Origin: Meandrina meandrites
Taxonomy: Eukaryota; Cnidaria; Anthozoa; Scleractinia; Meandrinidae
Assembly: GCA_963693305.1 (NCBI GenBank)
Contig: OY855904.1
Coordinates: 19,833,496-19,897,495 of the forward strand
DNA: 64,000 bases
Direction: 5' to 3'
Shown: positions 34,852 to 45,936 of the stretch, one piece after another
Position numbering within the stretch: position 1 is the stretch's first letter
Layout of the letters: each line of letters starts with the position of its first letter
Translations under genes and position numbers: made by a program
Notes under the pieces: generated by a model
What the model was told of the DNA's origin: nothing
Seen by the model: the letters and a program-made list of their open reading frames with translations, nothing else
Database searches by the model: none

Positions 34852-34951
34852 CATACATACATACATACATACACAGACTTTATTTTCTCTCGAATTTTAG
34901 AGTAGCTTGTAATATAAATATTAGTAGCTAATATCTTCGAGAAATATAATC

Positions 34952-34996
<45 letters not shown>

Positions 34997-35582
34997 TACA
35001 CTAAAATACGTTACAAAAATAAATTACACACTTAAAAGAAACTAGAATCTACAAATAAATAATATAAGCAAAATCTATCTAAACAAAAGTCATTCTCTGA
35101 ATGCTCCTTTTAAATTCCGAGAAGTCACTTGTTCTAATGCAGTCTGGTAACTCATTCCATTGTTTAGCTGCGAAATATGTAAAAGAGCTAAGGCCAAAGC
35201 TCGTTGTTCTAGGTTTACAAAGGGACAAAATGTTATTGCCACGTAGATTGTAACAGGAGGACCGAAGTGAGAACATATTTTTCATGTAAGCTGGAAAATG
35301 GGGGAAAAACAGACTTTTATATAGTAATATTAGGAAATTTTGAACGCGCTTATTAGCTAATGAGGTGGAGTTGACTTTCTTAAGAAGACAGCTGTATGGG
35401 GACGAGTAATCCCCAAGTATGAATCTAAGGATTCTCTTATTTAGTGCTTCAAGCTTTTCCGCATCGCGCGCGCTACAAAAATGCCAGACAGAGGAGCAAT
35501 AGTAGAAATGTGGTAAAATGTATGCCTTGTAAAGCTTGAGTAAGGTGCCCCTGGGTATAAGTTTTCGAAAGCGCAGCATAAC
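34852..35582 (-). mobile_element. 5'-truncated non-LTR retrotransposon fragment (CR1/RTE-like RT C-terminus)
   Basis: It is absent from the equivalent position in copy A (25411-25420). Read on the minus strand it encodes IPRGTLLKLYKAYILPHFYY...YNLRGNN..SSFTYFAAKQWNELPDCIR...FKRSIQ, the classic region downstream of the RT in CR1/L2/RTE-type elements, ending with a stop at 35079-35081. Its 3' side carries (TAA)n at 34953-34994 and (CATA)n at 34852-34874. The open frame extends upstream into host sequence to 35654, so its first ~25 residues are not retrotransposon. Confidence 0.8.
34953..34994. repeat. (TAA)n microsatellite
   Basis: About 14 uninterrupted TAA/AAT units lie in the 3' part of the LINE fragment. 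Confidence 0.95.
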
Positions 35583-37319
35583 AAGGGATGATTTGGTTTC
35601 GTTAAGTGACGGTTTATGAAAATCTCCTCGAATCGCAAGGTAAAATTTGGTCAACGAATATGTCCGTTTAGAAATTCAGTGGTTATTCCCAGCCGTTGAA
35701 GATAGTCTTCAACTGACTAAATGCCCAGCAGTCAGGAATTTTCACAGATTTTCGACGGAAGGTCTTATTCAAAGCTCTAGAGAGTATTCTATCTTTGCTT
35801 GAAAATGGCAAGCGATTTCAAAAATTATGTTGGTTTTGTAAAGTTGATAAATTTTCGTATAGACTGTCGCACTGGTGTTAACACTGTTCAATTTTCTAAA
35901 TGCCCGAGTGTTAGCCGAAATTTTCATAGATTTTCGACGGAGTCTTATTCAAACCTATCTTTGTTTGGAAAGACAACGCGATTTCAAAAATTATTCTGGT
36001 TTTGTATAGTTGATAAATGTTCCAATAACTTCAGCATACTATAATATATTGTGGTCAGAAAATTGTTAGAATTTTGACGGAAAGACCTGTTCAACCTTTT
36101 AAGAGTGTTCTATGATGTTTATTCAGAAATGCTAAGCGATTTCAAGAGCTGTTTTGTGTTAATGAAAAGTCTCAAATTTTCGTAGCTAAAGCATGCTATC
36201 AAATTGCCATGCTCTTAACACTTACAAAATGTTTGGTCAGACTCAGAGTTAGAAGTTGTTACAGAATTTCAATACAAATTAAGACCTGCTCAAACCTCTT
36301 GAAAGTATTCAGTCGTTATTCAGAAATGTCTAACGATTTCAAGAGCTATTTTGGTTTTGTAGTTGACTAATGTTTTGAGCTTGGTCATACCTTCCAACCT
36401 GGAAAGAAAGATAGACGGCTATTTTTGTCAGATCTTCCCCAAAATGATCTAAAACAGGCGTTGACTGCTCGGCATTTAGTCTATTTGTGACCGTACCCGT
36501 GAGTCTGACCGTACCCGTGAGTCTGACTATAAAAACATGACGATTTCACACAAGCTCAGAGAATTCGTCAACTACAAAACCAAAATAGCTATTTGAATCG
36601 CTTGGCATTTTTGAATAAAGATAGAATACCCTCAAGAGGTTTAAGCAGGTCTTTCCGTCGAAATTCCAACAATTTCTGACTGTGAGTCTGCCCAAAAATG
36701 TTCCAAGTGTCAACAACGTGGTGATTTTATAGCTAGTATGCCGAAGCTAGGAAAATTTATTAACTACACAAAACCAAAGTAATTCTTGAAATCGCTTTCC
36801 ATTTCTTAACAAAGATAGAACCCTATCTAAAGGATAGAATAAGACTTTCAGTCGAAAATCTGTGAAATTGTGACCATAAATTTTATAAGTGTCAAAAACA
36901 TGGCGATTTTATGTAATGTTTAATAAATGAGCAGCAGTGTTTTATCAAGTTAAAATCACGAGGCGCAGCCGAGTGTTTTAGCCTTTTTTTTTATTGCGGA
37001 CACTACACCACTCTACAGTACAAGAATTACAATACTTACACAACTTACGATAGTACACTACGCTTGCTTACTCTAATGACAATACATTACTTGAACAAAT
37101 TACAATGTAAAAACTCTAATCACCACTTATATACTTTCTATGTCGCAAAGAGATAACTTAAACAGTACTTAAAGAATAGATTTTTACATAGTGTTTTTAA
37201 GGTACACTTTTCTTAAATAATTACTTTCAGATACATTACTTGGAAGAAAAGAAGAGATACTATAAAGTTCATATCTATATTTAAATAAATAAATATAAGT
37301 TGATAAATACATGCAGCAC

Positions 37320-40300
37320 TTAATCCTTAACAAAGACGTCTAGATTGCTGTTCAATACAGGGTCCCATTTAGCCTGGAATCTTTTTAAGGCCAAGTTGTT
37401 TTTAGAGGCTATAAGTTTTTCAGTTTTATATTTTTCCTTGACTATTTCTTCAAAAGGTAAGAAAAAAGGGATTTGATTATTCTTACGACACTTCCATAAA
37501 TAAAGTTTACCCAGAATAATAAAATAATTGAGTAAGCTAAATTTCTGATCCAAAATTCCTAATATTATATTGTTATAATCAAGTTTTATTTGCTCTTTAG
37601 TTATTCTTAACCAAAAGTTTTCAAACTTTCCAAAAGTCTATTGAGTAAGGACACTGATAAAAGAAATGTTCCAATGTTTCTTGATAGGATTGGCAGAACG
37701 TACATAGGTCACTGGGAATCCTCCCGATTTTTGCTAATCGGGAATATAAGAACAGAATGTCGTTCAGAATCTTGAATTGAAAACATTGTACAAATGTTTC
37801 AAAAGCAACAGTCTTTGGTAATAAAAATGCCTTGCGAGTTTCTTCCTCACTAAGGCTAAAGTTTGACATAATTTTGCAGAAACCTCTAGAGTGTTTGGCT
37901 TTGTCTTGAATGAGAAGGGCGTAAAATTTTTACTCTTGCTCGAAATGGGATCAAATCATTTGTCACCATATTTAAATTCCAGCATTCTTAGAACGTTTCT
38001 ATCAACATTGAGATTCCTTAAATGCTTAGGTACAGAACATCGAACTCCAGTCCAAGTCAAGTAATTTGTATCTCTTAGTACCTTGTTCTTTATTGCGTTA
38101 AAAGAATCGATATTGTTCAGAGAAAACATTAAATCACTGACAAGAATCACCCCAGCATTCACATAGTTAAGATAGCAGATCGGCTTACCGTCTATTCTTA
38201 TATTGCAGTTATTCCAAATAATCGAGTCGAACGATGTAGTATCCGATGCAAATTTTGAGCGAAATTCAGACCACCACTGCAGCATTTCCGAATCAAAAAT
38301 CGACTTGATCTCATAGTCATTAATGTTATAGTTGCAGTGAAGAAAGAAAAATCCACCAAATGGTTTAAGCAGATATTTAAGATAGCTTTTCCATGGAAGT
38401 GATTCAGAGGTAAAAATTTTCGAAATCCATGCTAATCTTAGAGACTTAATTGAAGTTTCCAGATCAGTAAGGTTTAACCCGCCATTGTCGAGACTATTAA
38501 CTGCAGCTTTTCTTGCTATTTTATCGGGCCCTTTCCACAAAAATTTATATATTGTTGTTTGTATCAACGCAACGAATTCCGGCGGAGGTTGGAGGATAGA
38601 AAATATGTATATCAACTTCGGAAGAAGAAGGCTTTTAATAATGGATACTTTGCCCAATAAAGAAAGACCTCTCCAACTCCAGAGATGTATTTGTTTTTTA
38701 ATATTGGAAATCTTGACGTAAAAATTTTTTTGAAGCGACTCTTCTCTATTATAACTAAAATATACACCAAGAGCTTTAACAGTTTTGCACCATTTTAGAG
38801 AAAGAGGTGTTTCAGTGTTGTCACGACACGAACCAATCCACATTGCCTCTGTTTTGGTATAATTAACTTTTAATCCAGATAGTTTTTCAAACCGGTCAAG
38901 TAGTTTAAAAAGGATTCGTACGGAGCGTAAGTCAGATAAGAAAGCAATAAGATCATCTGCGTATTGAACAATTTTCCATTCCTCTGATTCTAATTTAATT
39001 CCTTTAATCTCAGTACTTCTTCGAATTGCGGCAGCTAAAATCTCAATTGCAATTATAAATAGATACGGCGATAGAGGGTCTCCTTGCCTGACACCTCTGC
39101 CTAACTCAAAATTCTCTGAGAAATATCCATTATTTATTATACAACTGGATATATTACTGTAAAATGTTTCAACCCATCTTATGAGACTGTGACCAAAGCC
39201 GAAAATTTCTAGGCATTTAAACATAAAATTCCATTCAAGACTGTCGAAAGCTTTTTCGAAATCTATAAATAATAGAATGCCCGAAATATTGACTGTTTTG
39301 GTGTACTCCATCACATCTAAAATTGATCTAGCCGCCTCCCCGATGTATCGACCTGGAACATATCCTGTCTGATTGCCGTGAATTATCTCTGGTAAAATTT
39401 TAACAATTCGTGTTGATATCACTTTAGATGCTATTTTGGCATCAACATTTGTGAGTGAAATTGGTCTCCAATTTTCAAGATAAGTCCTGTCTTTACCTGT
39501 TTTTTCAATAAGTGTGATAACACCCCGTCTTTGCGAATTGGACATTTCCTTTCTTTCATGAGACTCATTAAAACATTTAATTAGGATTTCAGCAATTGAA
39601 GACCAAAAAGCACTGTAAAATTCAATGGGCAAACCATCATCTCCAGGAGTCTTACCTAATGGGAATGTTTTAATTATGTTTTGGCATTCGTCAATCGTTA
39701 TCTTTCCTTCGCAACTCTTTCTCGCTTCACTCGAGAGCTTTGGTAAATTTGGATTTTCAAAAAAATTTTGTGCATCTGGAGTATCTAACTTTGTTTTGGA
39801 GCTGCTGTACATCTTAGTGTAAAATTGTTTTTGCGAGTTCATTATCGAGAGAGGATCACAAGAGATGACTCCACTAACGTGCAATTTTCGAATGTGTTTC
39901 TTAATGTGGTTGCGTTTTTCCAGATTTAAGAAGTATTTACTATTCTTTTCTCCATGTTCATGCCATCGTGCCCTTGCCCGAATGATTATACCTTCAACTT
40001 TTTTGTCATACATCGATTCAAGTTCGTTCTTACAACTTTCCATTGTTATTCGCGTATTGTCGCAGGGATTATCTTGAAAAGCGGCTAGTGATTCTTTATA
40101 TTTGCAAGTTAATTCCTCTTCACGTTTTTGTCGAATTTTTGATAATCGTTTTGAAAAAATTATGGAATCAGCTCTTACATTAAATTTGATCCAGTCCCAA
40201 ATCGATCGAGGGTCTTGAAGATCCTTGGCTTCTTCAAGCCAAATCGGCAATTTATCATTTATCATATTTTTATATTCCTCGTTCGCAAGTAGCGCCGTAT

Positions 40301-41093
40301 TCAATTTCCAATAACCAGGACCTCTGTTACTTTCCTTGATTTCTTCGAGTTCTAAAAATATTGCAGAGTGGTCCGATTTTATTGAGGGAAAGATATCCAC
40401 ATGTGAGACTAAATCATGCAGATTATCCGAGATCAACCAATAATCCAGTCTACAGAAAATGAAAGGAGAACAACGGCCCCAGCTAAAGCTTTGTTGATTT
40501 GGATTTTTTATACGCCAAATGTCATGGAGACTGAATTCCTCTTGAATTTCTTCAATAGATTTCACAACGTGCCTTCGGGGAATTTGAATTCCACCTTTTT
40601 TGTCCAAGTTAATATTCAGTGGACAATTGAAATCGCCTCCCATAATTATGTTCTCTTCATTCCCGAAGTCATTGGTTCTTAATATATTCGACAGGTTGTG
40701 GTAAAATTTAACAGCGTCGGCATCTTTGTTCGGCCCGTAGATGTTTGCAATTGTATAATTTTCCTCTTTGATCACAGCTTTTAGCAATATAAGTCTTCCA
40801 AACGAATCTGTCTGAGTCAGCTGTATATCAATATCAAAGCCATTCTTTATGAGCACCGCTACACCTCTGGCATTTGTACATCCATGAGAAAATAATATTT
40901 CCGCACCCCATTCTTTTTTCCACTGATTCTCTCTCTCTTTGCAGGAGTGCGTTTCTTGTAAAAATATCAAATCGGCCTTTTGCTTTCTACACCAGGAGAA
41001 TATCGCTCGTCGCTTTTTAAAATTGCTTAGGCCCCTCACGTTTAAAGATAATAATTTGATAGTACCAGGCTTCAGATTTTGTTTACTCAGCAT
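37320..41093 (-). pseudogene. LINE ORF2 (endonuclease/reverse transcriptase), nearly intact
   Basis: An uninterrupted 1,045-codon frame (37956-41093) starts MLSKQNLKPGTIKLL. Endonuclease motifs are SLNVRG (16-21), LQET (45-48), YGPN (119-122), GGDFN (152-156) and SDHSA (240-244). RT motifs are FIDFEKAFDS (609-618), GVRQGDPLSPYLF (667-679) and YADD (711-714). A TGA at 37956-37958 and a nearby frameshift end this frame. The downstream part continues in another frame through LCTFCQSYQETLEHFFYQC, the C-terminal CCHC-like zinc-binding segment (37621-37869), and after a further shift to 37320. The enzyme nicks target DNA and copies the element RNA. Catalytic motifs are complete, but the C-terminal breaks probably prevent activity. 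Confidence 0.9.
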
Positions 41094-41718
41094 TTTGCAT
41101 ATTTGAATGAACGATTATTCCATTGCGAGGGAAAAGTGCCGTTCCAATTACAAAAATTAATTGAAAGAGTTTTCTTCCATGTGTATAACATCTCTGTATA
41201 GCGAAAGCAGGCTTCTTTTAAACATAGACATAGTTTAGAAAGAGTAAGGATTGCATCCATGAGTAGAGGTTTTAGCGCCCTGTAAGCAAGAACAAACACA
41301 AACACAAACACAAACACAATGACAGAAACACAAACACATATAAACGAAAGTGCACTTACCATTCTGTGGTTGCAATGCACTCCCGTCGGGATCTCCACAT
41401 AAAGGCGATAATAATGCCAAATAACAACTAGCATGCTTTTATACCCAAAAGAGAATAACAAACTGTTGATGAGAAATACTCTAGCTGTCAAAGTTGATAT
41501 GGTAATAGCTTGGTAGTGTTCTTATGCTAAATATACAACAGATGTTAAGTCTAACTAGAGATGACAACTAGCGTACAATTTTTTTTCAGTCCAATACCGA
41601 ATGTAAACGGTATAATAATAAGGAAATAAAAGAAAAAAAAATCGATGATATTTTAACGTGATGTTGTCATAATTTAAGTGTTCTTCAGCTCAATAACAAC
41701 ATAAGAAGTTCAGTCGTA
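41094..41718. other. LINE inter-ORF region with (ACAAAC)n repeat
   Basis: It separates ORF1 and ORF2. A short ACAAACACAAAC array lies at about 41291-41325. Valine- and phenylalanine-rich ORFs on the minus strand here are products of the repeat. Confidence 0.6.
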
Positions 41719-42520
41719 CTACTCGTCCGGAAGCTTGAAAGATTTTAATTTTGAGCAGTCTCTTTCCTTGAATAAAATTTGAGCAGGTACCGACCAGGGT
41801 ATGAAAGCGAATTCCACATCCTCTCTGTCTTTAATCCCACTGAGATGAAACTTGCATGCGGAGCTTTGAACGATCTTTGCGGACATTCTTTGAGACATCA
41901 TCAGAAATAAATATTTGACTTTCCAGGAAGGGGTTATCCTTCAACGCCCTTGCGGCGACTTTAAGAATTTGAACTTTATCAGAATACCTCAAAAGGTAAA
42001 CGTGAATCGGTCTAGCCGGTGGGATGTCTTCATTCGTGGCTCGTTGGCTGACATTCGTTCGATGAGCTCTCATCACCTCAATGTTTTGAAGTTGCATGTG
42101 TTTCTCGAAGAATTCGACTTCCAGGAAAGACTCGAAAGAGTTGTGTGCGGCCTCTGTACCTTCCTTCAGGCCCCAGATTACGATGTTATTTCTCTTAGAT
42201 CGATTTTGCAGGTCCTCCATTTTCATTTCAAGTGATGTTAATTCTTCACGGCTCGCTTTGAGAGACAGTCCGTTGTTTACTTCACTCATTTGTTCATCCA
42301 GTGCGCTGTAGCTGTCTTTCAGGGCATTGACATCATCGGCGGTTTTTTGCTGGGAGCTCTCTAGACCAGCTAATTTCTCAAGGATACTGTTTAACTTTGT
42401 TTCTTGTAAGTCCCTGGACCTGAGCAAGTCGTCCATTTTGGCGAGTACTCTGTCCAGCTTATCCGAAGTTAAATCTGTACCAGTCATTTTAAAGGTTTTA
42501 GACCTTGTTCTCTGATTCAT
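41719..42520 (-). pseudogene. LINE ORF1 protein, frameshifted near its end
   Basis: A 229-codon frame (41831-42520) begins MNQRTRSKTFK; MTGTDLTSDK at 42487 is an alternative start. It has a coiled coil over roughly residues 20-105 and an RRM-like part starting RSKRNNIVIWGLKE. Near 41835 the frame shifts, and the C-terminal stretch REDVEFAFIPWSVPAQILF is read from another frame to the stop at 41719. It would bind the element RNA. Confidence 0.8.
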
Positions 42521-43449
42521 ATAGAGCGTTTACCAAGCTTAGGCGATCGACATTTATCAAGATAACGAAAATTGATGAGCTTCAAAGTGGAGAGCTCGAA
42601 CTCGCCGTCTTACCCGCGTGGCGTCATCACGTGACTCCCCGAGAGTGTTTTAGCCTTGATAAAACACGAACTGCGAATTTATTGAACGGCTTCAAAATTT
42701 TTTGATATAGATCTACTAATTCTTGCACTAGTTTTTAGATTTGGGGTTATTTTGGCCTAGGAAATTGGACGTAAAGTTTAGCCGTGTCTTTATCAGATAT
42801 AAAGACACTCATTAAACATTAATTTATTTTGTATTTTCTTCATGAACTTTTTGAAAGTATGTTCAGAAACTTGGAAAATGTTTCAATCTCAGGAGCAAAA
42901 TAATTTTTGTAATCGCCTCGCATTTCCAAGCAGAGATAGAACACTCTCTAAAGATTGGAATAAGACTTCCTTCGAAATCTGTAGAAATTTTTGACTTTGA
43001 GCCTGGCCATAAATTTTCCAAGTGTCAAGAACATGGTGATTTTATAGTATGCACAGAAAATTTATTAACTGTAGAGGCAAAATAATTTTTTGAAATCGCC
43101 TCGCATTTCCAAGCAGAGATAGAACACTCTTTAAAGGCTGGAATAAGACTTTCCGTCGAACATCTATGAAAATATCTGACTGTGAGTCTGACCATAAATT
43201 TTCTCAAGAACATGGTGATTTTATAGTAGGCTCAGAAACTTGTAAATTTCCTGCAGATTCGATTCGATTTCGCTAATTTATTGCAAGCCACTATCAAATT
43301 CACGCATGAAATGTCATCAGAAAAAATTGTTTTCCTTTATAGGAGCACGGTTCACTGACAGCAAAACTTAAGATGTTCAAACTCATTTCAAGCCTACAGA
43401 AACTTTCCAATATACGCATTTCTCTTCATGTCACCTTTTTAGTGTTAAC

Positions 43450-43842
43450 AAGGGTTTTATCAAAGGAGAAGCTTTGCGTTTGCTGAGAACAAACTCGGTT
43501 AAAGAAACTTTCGAGTTTCGAAAACTAGAATTTCTGACTCAATTAATCGAGCGAGGTTACCCTCGGGAACTCGCAGAGAAAATCTTAGCCGAAGTACACT
43601 TCTCATTGCGATCTAAGGATTTACAAAACAAAACTACAACTTCTAACAATGTTTTGCCTTTTGTCACTACTTTCAACCCGGCCACTCCGAATCTTAAAAA
43701 GATTCTCATGAAACACTGGCATCTCATAACTGAGAACAACAAACTCGCTCAAACATTTCCTAAACCTCCAATTGTCGCTTATCGGAAGGAAAAGTCTCTG
43801 AAAGACATTTTAGTCAGAGCAAAAATTCCTTCGCGCATTTAG
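43450..43842 (+). CDS. Penelope-like retroelement fragment, open copy
   Basis: The frame is open from about 43450 (NKGFIKGEALRLLRTNS; ATG-independent start at 43474) to the TAG at 43840-43842. It contains FLTQLIERGYPREL, VTTFNPATPNLKKIL, KHWHLI and PPIVAYRKEKSLKD. This is the segment that links RT and GIY-YIG regions in Penelope-like elements. Neither catalytic domain is present, so it is a fragment embedded in the repeat array, not a working gene. It differs from the 27610 copy by lacking that copy's stop and small duplication. Confidence 0.6.
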   Translation, partial: KGFIKGEALRLLRTNSVKETFEFRKLEFLTQLIERGYPRELAEKILAEVHFSLRSKDLQNKTTTSNNVLPFVTTFNPATPNLKKILMKHWHLITENNKLAQTFPKPPIVAYRKEKSLKDILVRAKIPSRI

Positions 43843-44470
43843 CAACAACATTTGGGAGTTATATACGGTAAGGGTCGAGTGACAATATTACAAAACCTAA
43901 ATTTTCTTAGTGTCAAGAACATCGTGATTTTGTAGTATGCTCAGAAACTTGTAAATTTCCTGCAGAGGCAAAATGATTTTTGAAATCGCCTCGCATTTCC
44001 AAACAAAGATAGAACACTCTCAAAGGTTGGAATACGACTTTCCGTCGAAAATCTGTGAAAATTTCTGACTGTGAGTCTGACCATAAATTTTCTAAGTGTC
44101 AAGAATGGCGATTGTATAGTACATGTATGCCTAGAAATTTGGAACCTTCAGGAGCAAACGTTTGAAATCGCTTTGCATTTTCAAACAAAGATACAACACT
44201 TTCTAGAGGTTGGAATAAGACTCTCCGTCGAAAATCTATGAAAATTTCTTTGGGTCTGAGCATAAATTTACCAAGTGTTTAGAACATGGCGATTTTATAG
44301 TATGCTCAGAAACTTGGAAAATTTATCAACTGCAGAGGCAAAATAATTTTTGAAGTCGCTTCGTATTTCCAAACAAAGAGTTTGAATAAAACTTTTTCTA
44401 CGAAAATCTCTGGCTGCTGGGCATTAACTCAATTGAGGACCATTCCCAGCTGCCGGGAATGGACACTGCG

Positions 44471-45847
44471 TTTAAATTTCCTGATTCATAAGAAAATATA
44501 TATACTGAAAATGAGGTTTCAAGCTGATTAAAAAATCTGTGCACATGAAACGATCAAATCTGCTTAGAAAAGTAACATGTTTTTGTCAGTCCCTTTTCGC
44601 ATCAGTGAAATGAAATAAGCAATCACTGTCTAAACGAAGAACACATTTTCTTCAATCGCTGTACAATCGTAGTAAATCTTTCAACTTCAGTTCTTGAATG
44701 CATTGTGAGATTTTTTACCAATTCAGTAAAAATATTTAAACAGAATTACTCCATTCTATGCAAGTATTTTGCTCTGGGTATTTTCTACGGAGCGCGGTAA
44801 ATATTGGATAGCAGGGAATTCAGACTGGCTTAACATAACTCAGTTTAATCCCAGTTATTTGATTTTATTTTGCCACTAGAGTGTAACCTACGTAGATGTA
44901 TCTGTAGTTCTAGCTCGTTAAGATTCGAGAAAAGTAAATTTCAAGTTGGTTTGGCTACTTTACTTTTGCTTACTAAAAAAAAGTTAACTATGCCTTGAGT
45001 AATTTAATCATTAAACTTCACTAATGTTCTTCGAAAATCGTTCCAAACTCCGGTCCTTTTTCCTATAGAAAAGGGCAAAAATATTTAAAAATTTGTAAGC
45101 TTTATAACAAATACCGGTAAAAGCTAGTGTTAACAGTTGTTTGAAATTCTTTTTCTTGGGCTTTTTCGGTTGGAATTCTCTTTTAGACTGGTTTGGCTAA
45201 CTGAAGGGTTTCCGTTTTCAGGTGAACACGGGTATCTCATCTAGTATTATGGGAAAAGTTCTACAATTTTTGTGCGTCTAATACATACTTTTTAGAGTAT
45301 TCGTGAGCTCTGTTTATGAAGCAGACATCACAGAATTGAATTAATCATTCATATGACCTATTTTATTTCAAACATTCTGCATTCTTGGAGACCACTTTAA
45401 AATTCAGTTGCTGGTTTTCAAAGTTGTGCTCGTCTTGTTTAAAACAGTAAAGAATTAACTCCGTTAAATTCCTTACTAAAGAACGGAAGATCTCCTTTAC
45501 TGATGCTGAATATCTTTTTATTTCAGAAGAAAAAGGTTTTCCTGCATAAAGTACAGCAGAACAGCTGAATAAAATTCAATTAGAAGTATTTTAAACTAGA
45601 AACAAGACTGAGTGGAGTCGGCTTATTTGAAATCGTAACCTGACCAAACTCAATGACGGACAAAACTTAAACAAAAAGATACATCTGTCGAATGTTTTTT
45701 CAACCTAGAAAGCTGCCCAAATTCGAAGACTGCAAAACAAAGGCTTAGTGCTAACAGTGTGCGAAACGTTTTTTCGCGTTCCTTGTTTTAATATCAATAT
45801 TTGTTGTGTGGTTCAAAATAACTGGCTGACATATTCCGTTGCTACTC
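44471..45847. other. Spacer upstream of peptide copy B
   Basis: It is the counterpart of 28636-30052. No gene is recognised. Confidence 0.6.
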
Positions 45848-45853
45848 TATAAA
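45848..45853 (+). promoter_or_regulatory. Putative TATA box of peptide copy B
   Basis: TATAAA lies about 89 bp upstream of the ATG, in the same context as at 30053. Confidence 0.5.
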
Positions 45854-45936
45854 TTCAATCTGTCCTTGTTGTTGCATCAAACCTTTTCAGCCCCGAGTGA
45901 GACTCATTGCCTGCTAAAGAAGAGAAACCGCCCAAA

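Larger units (their letters stand above)
36984..42642 (-). mobile_element. Near full-length L1/Tx1-like LINE with 13-bp target-site duplication
   Basis: The target duplication GAGTGTTTTAGCC is at 36971-36983 and 42643-42655. The single-copy site is seen in copy A at about 26800. The 3' poly-A appears as T9 at 36984-36992. ORF1 (41719-42520) and ORF2 (37320-41093) are in the expected order. The insertion must postdate the 9.4-kb tandem duplication. Confidence 0.95.
35670..44470. repeat. Inverted-repeat array, copy B, split by the LINE
   Basis: It is the counterpart of 25508-28635. The left part is 35670-36983 and the right part 42643-44470, joined without loss when the LINE and one 13-bp duplication are removed. 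Confidence 0.8.

Noticed and set aside
41087..41491. 134-codon hydrophobic ORF on the minus strand
   Set aside because: It lies between the LINE ORFs and its VFVFV stretch is produced by an ACAAAC repeat.
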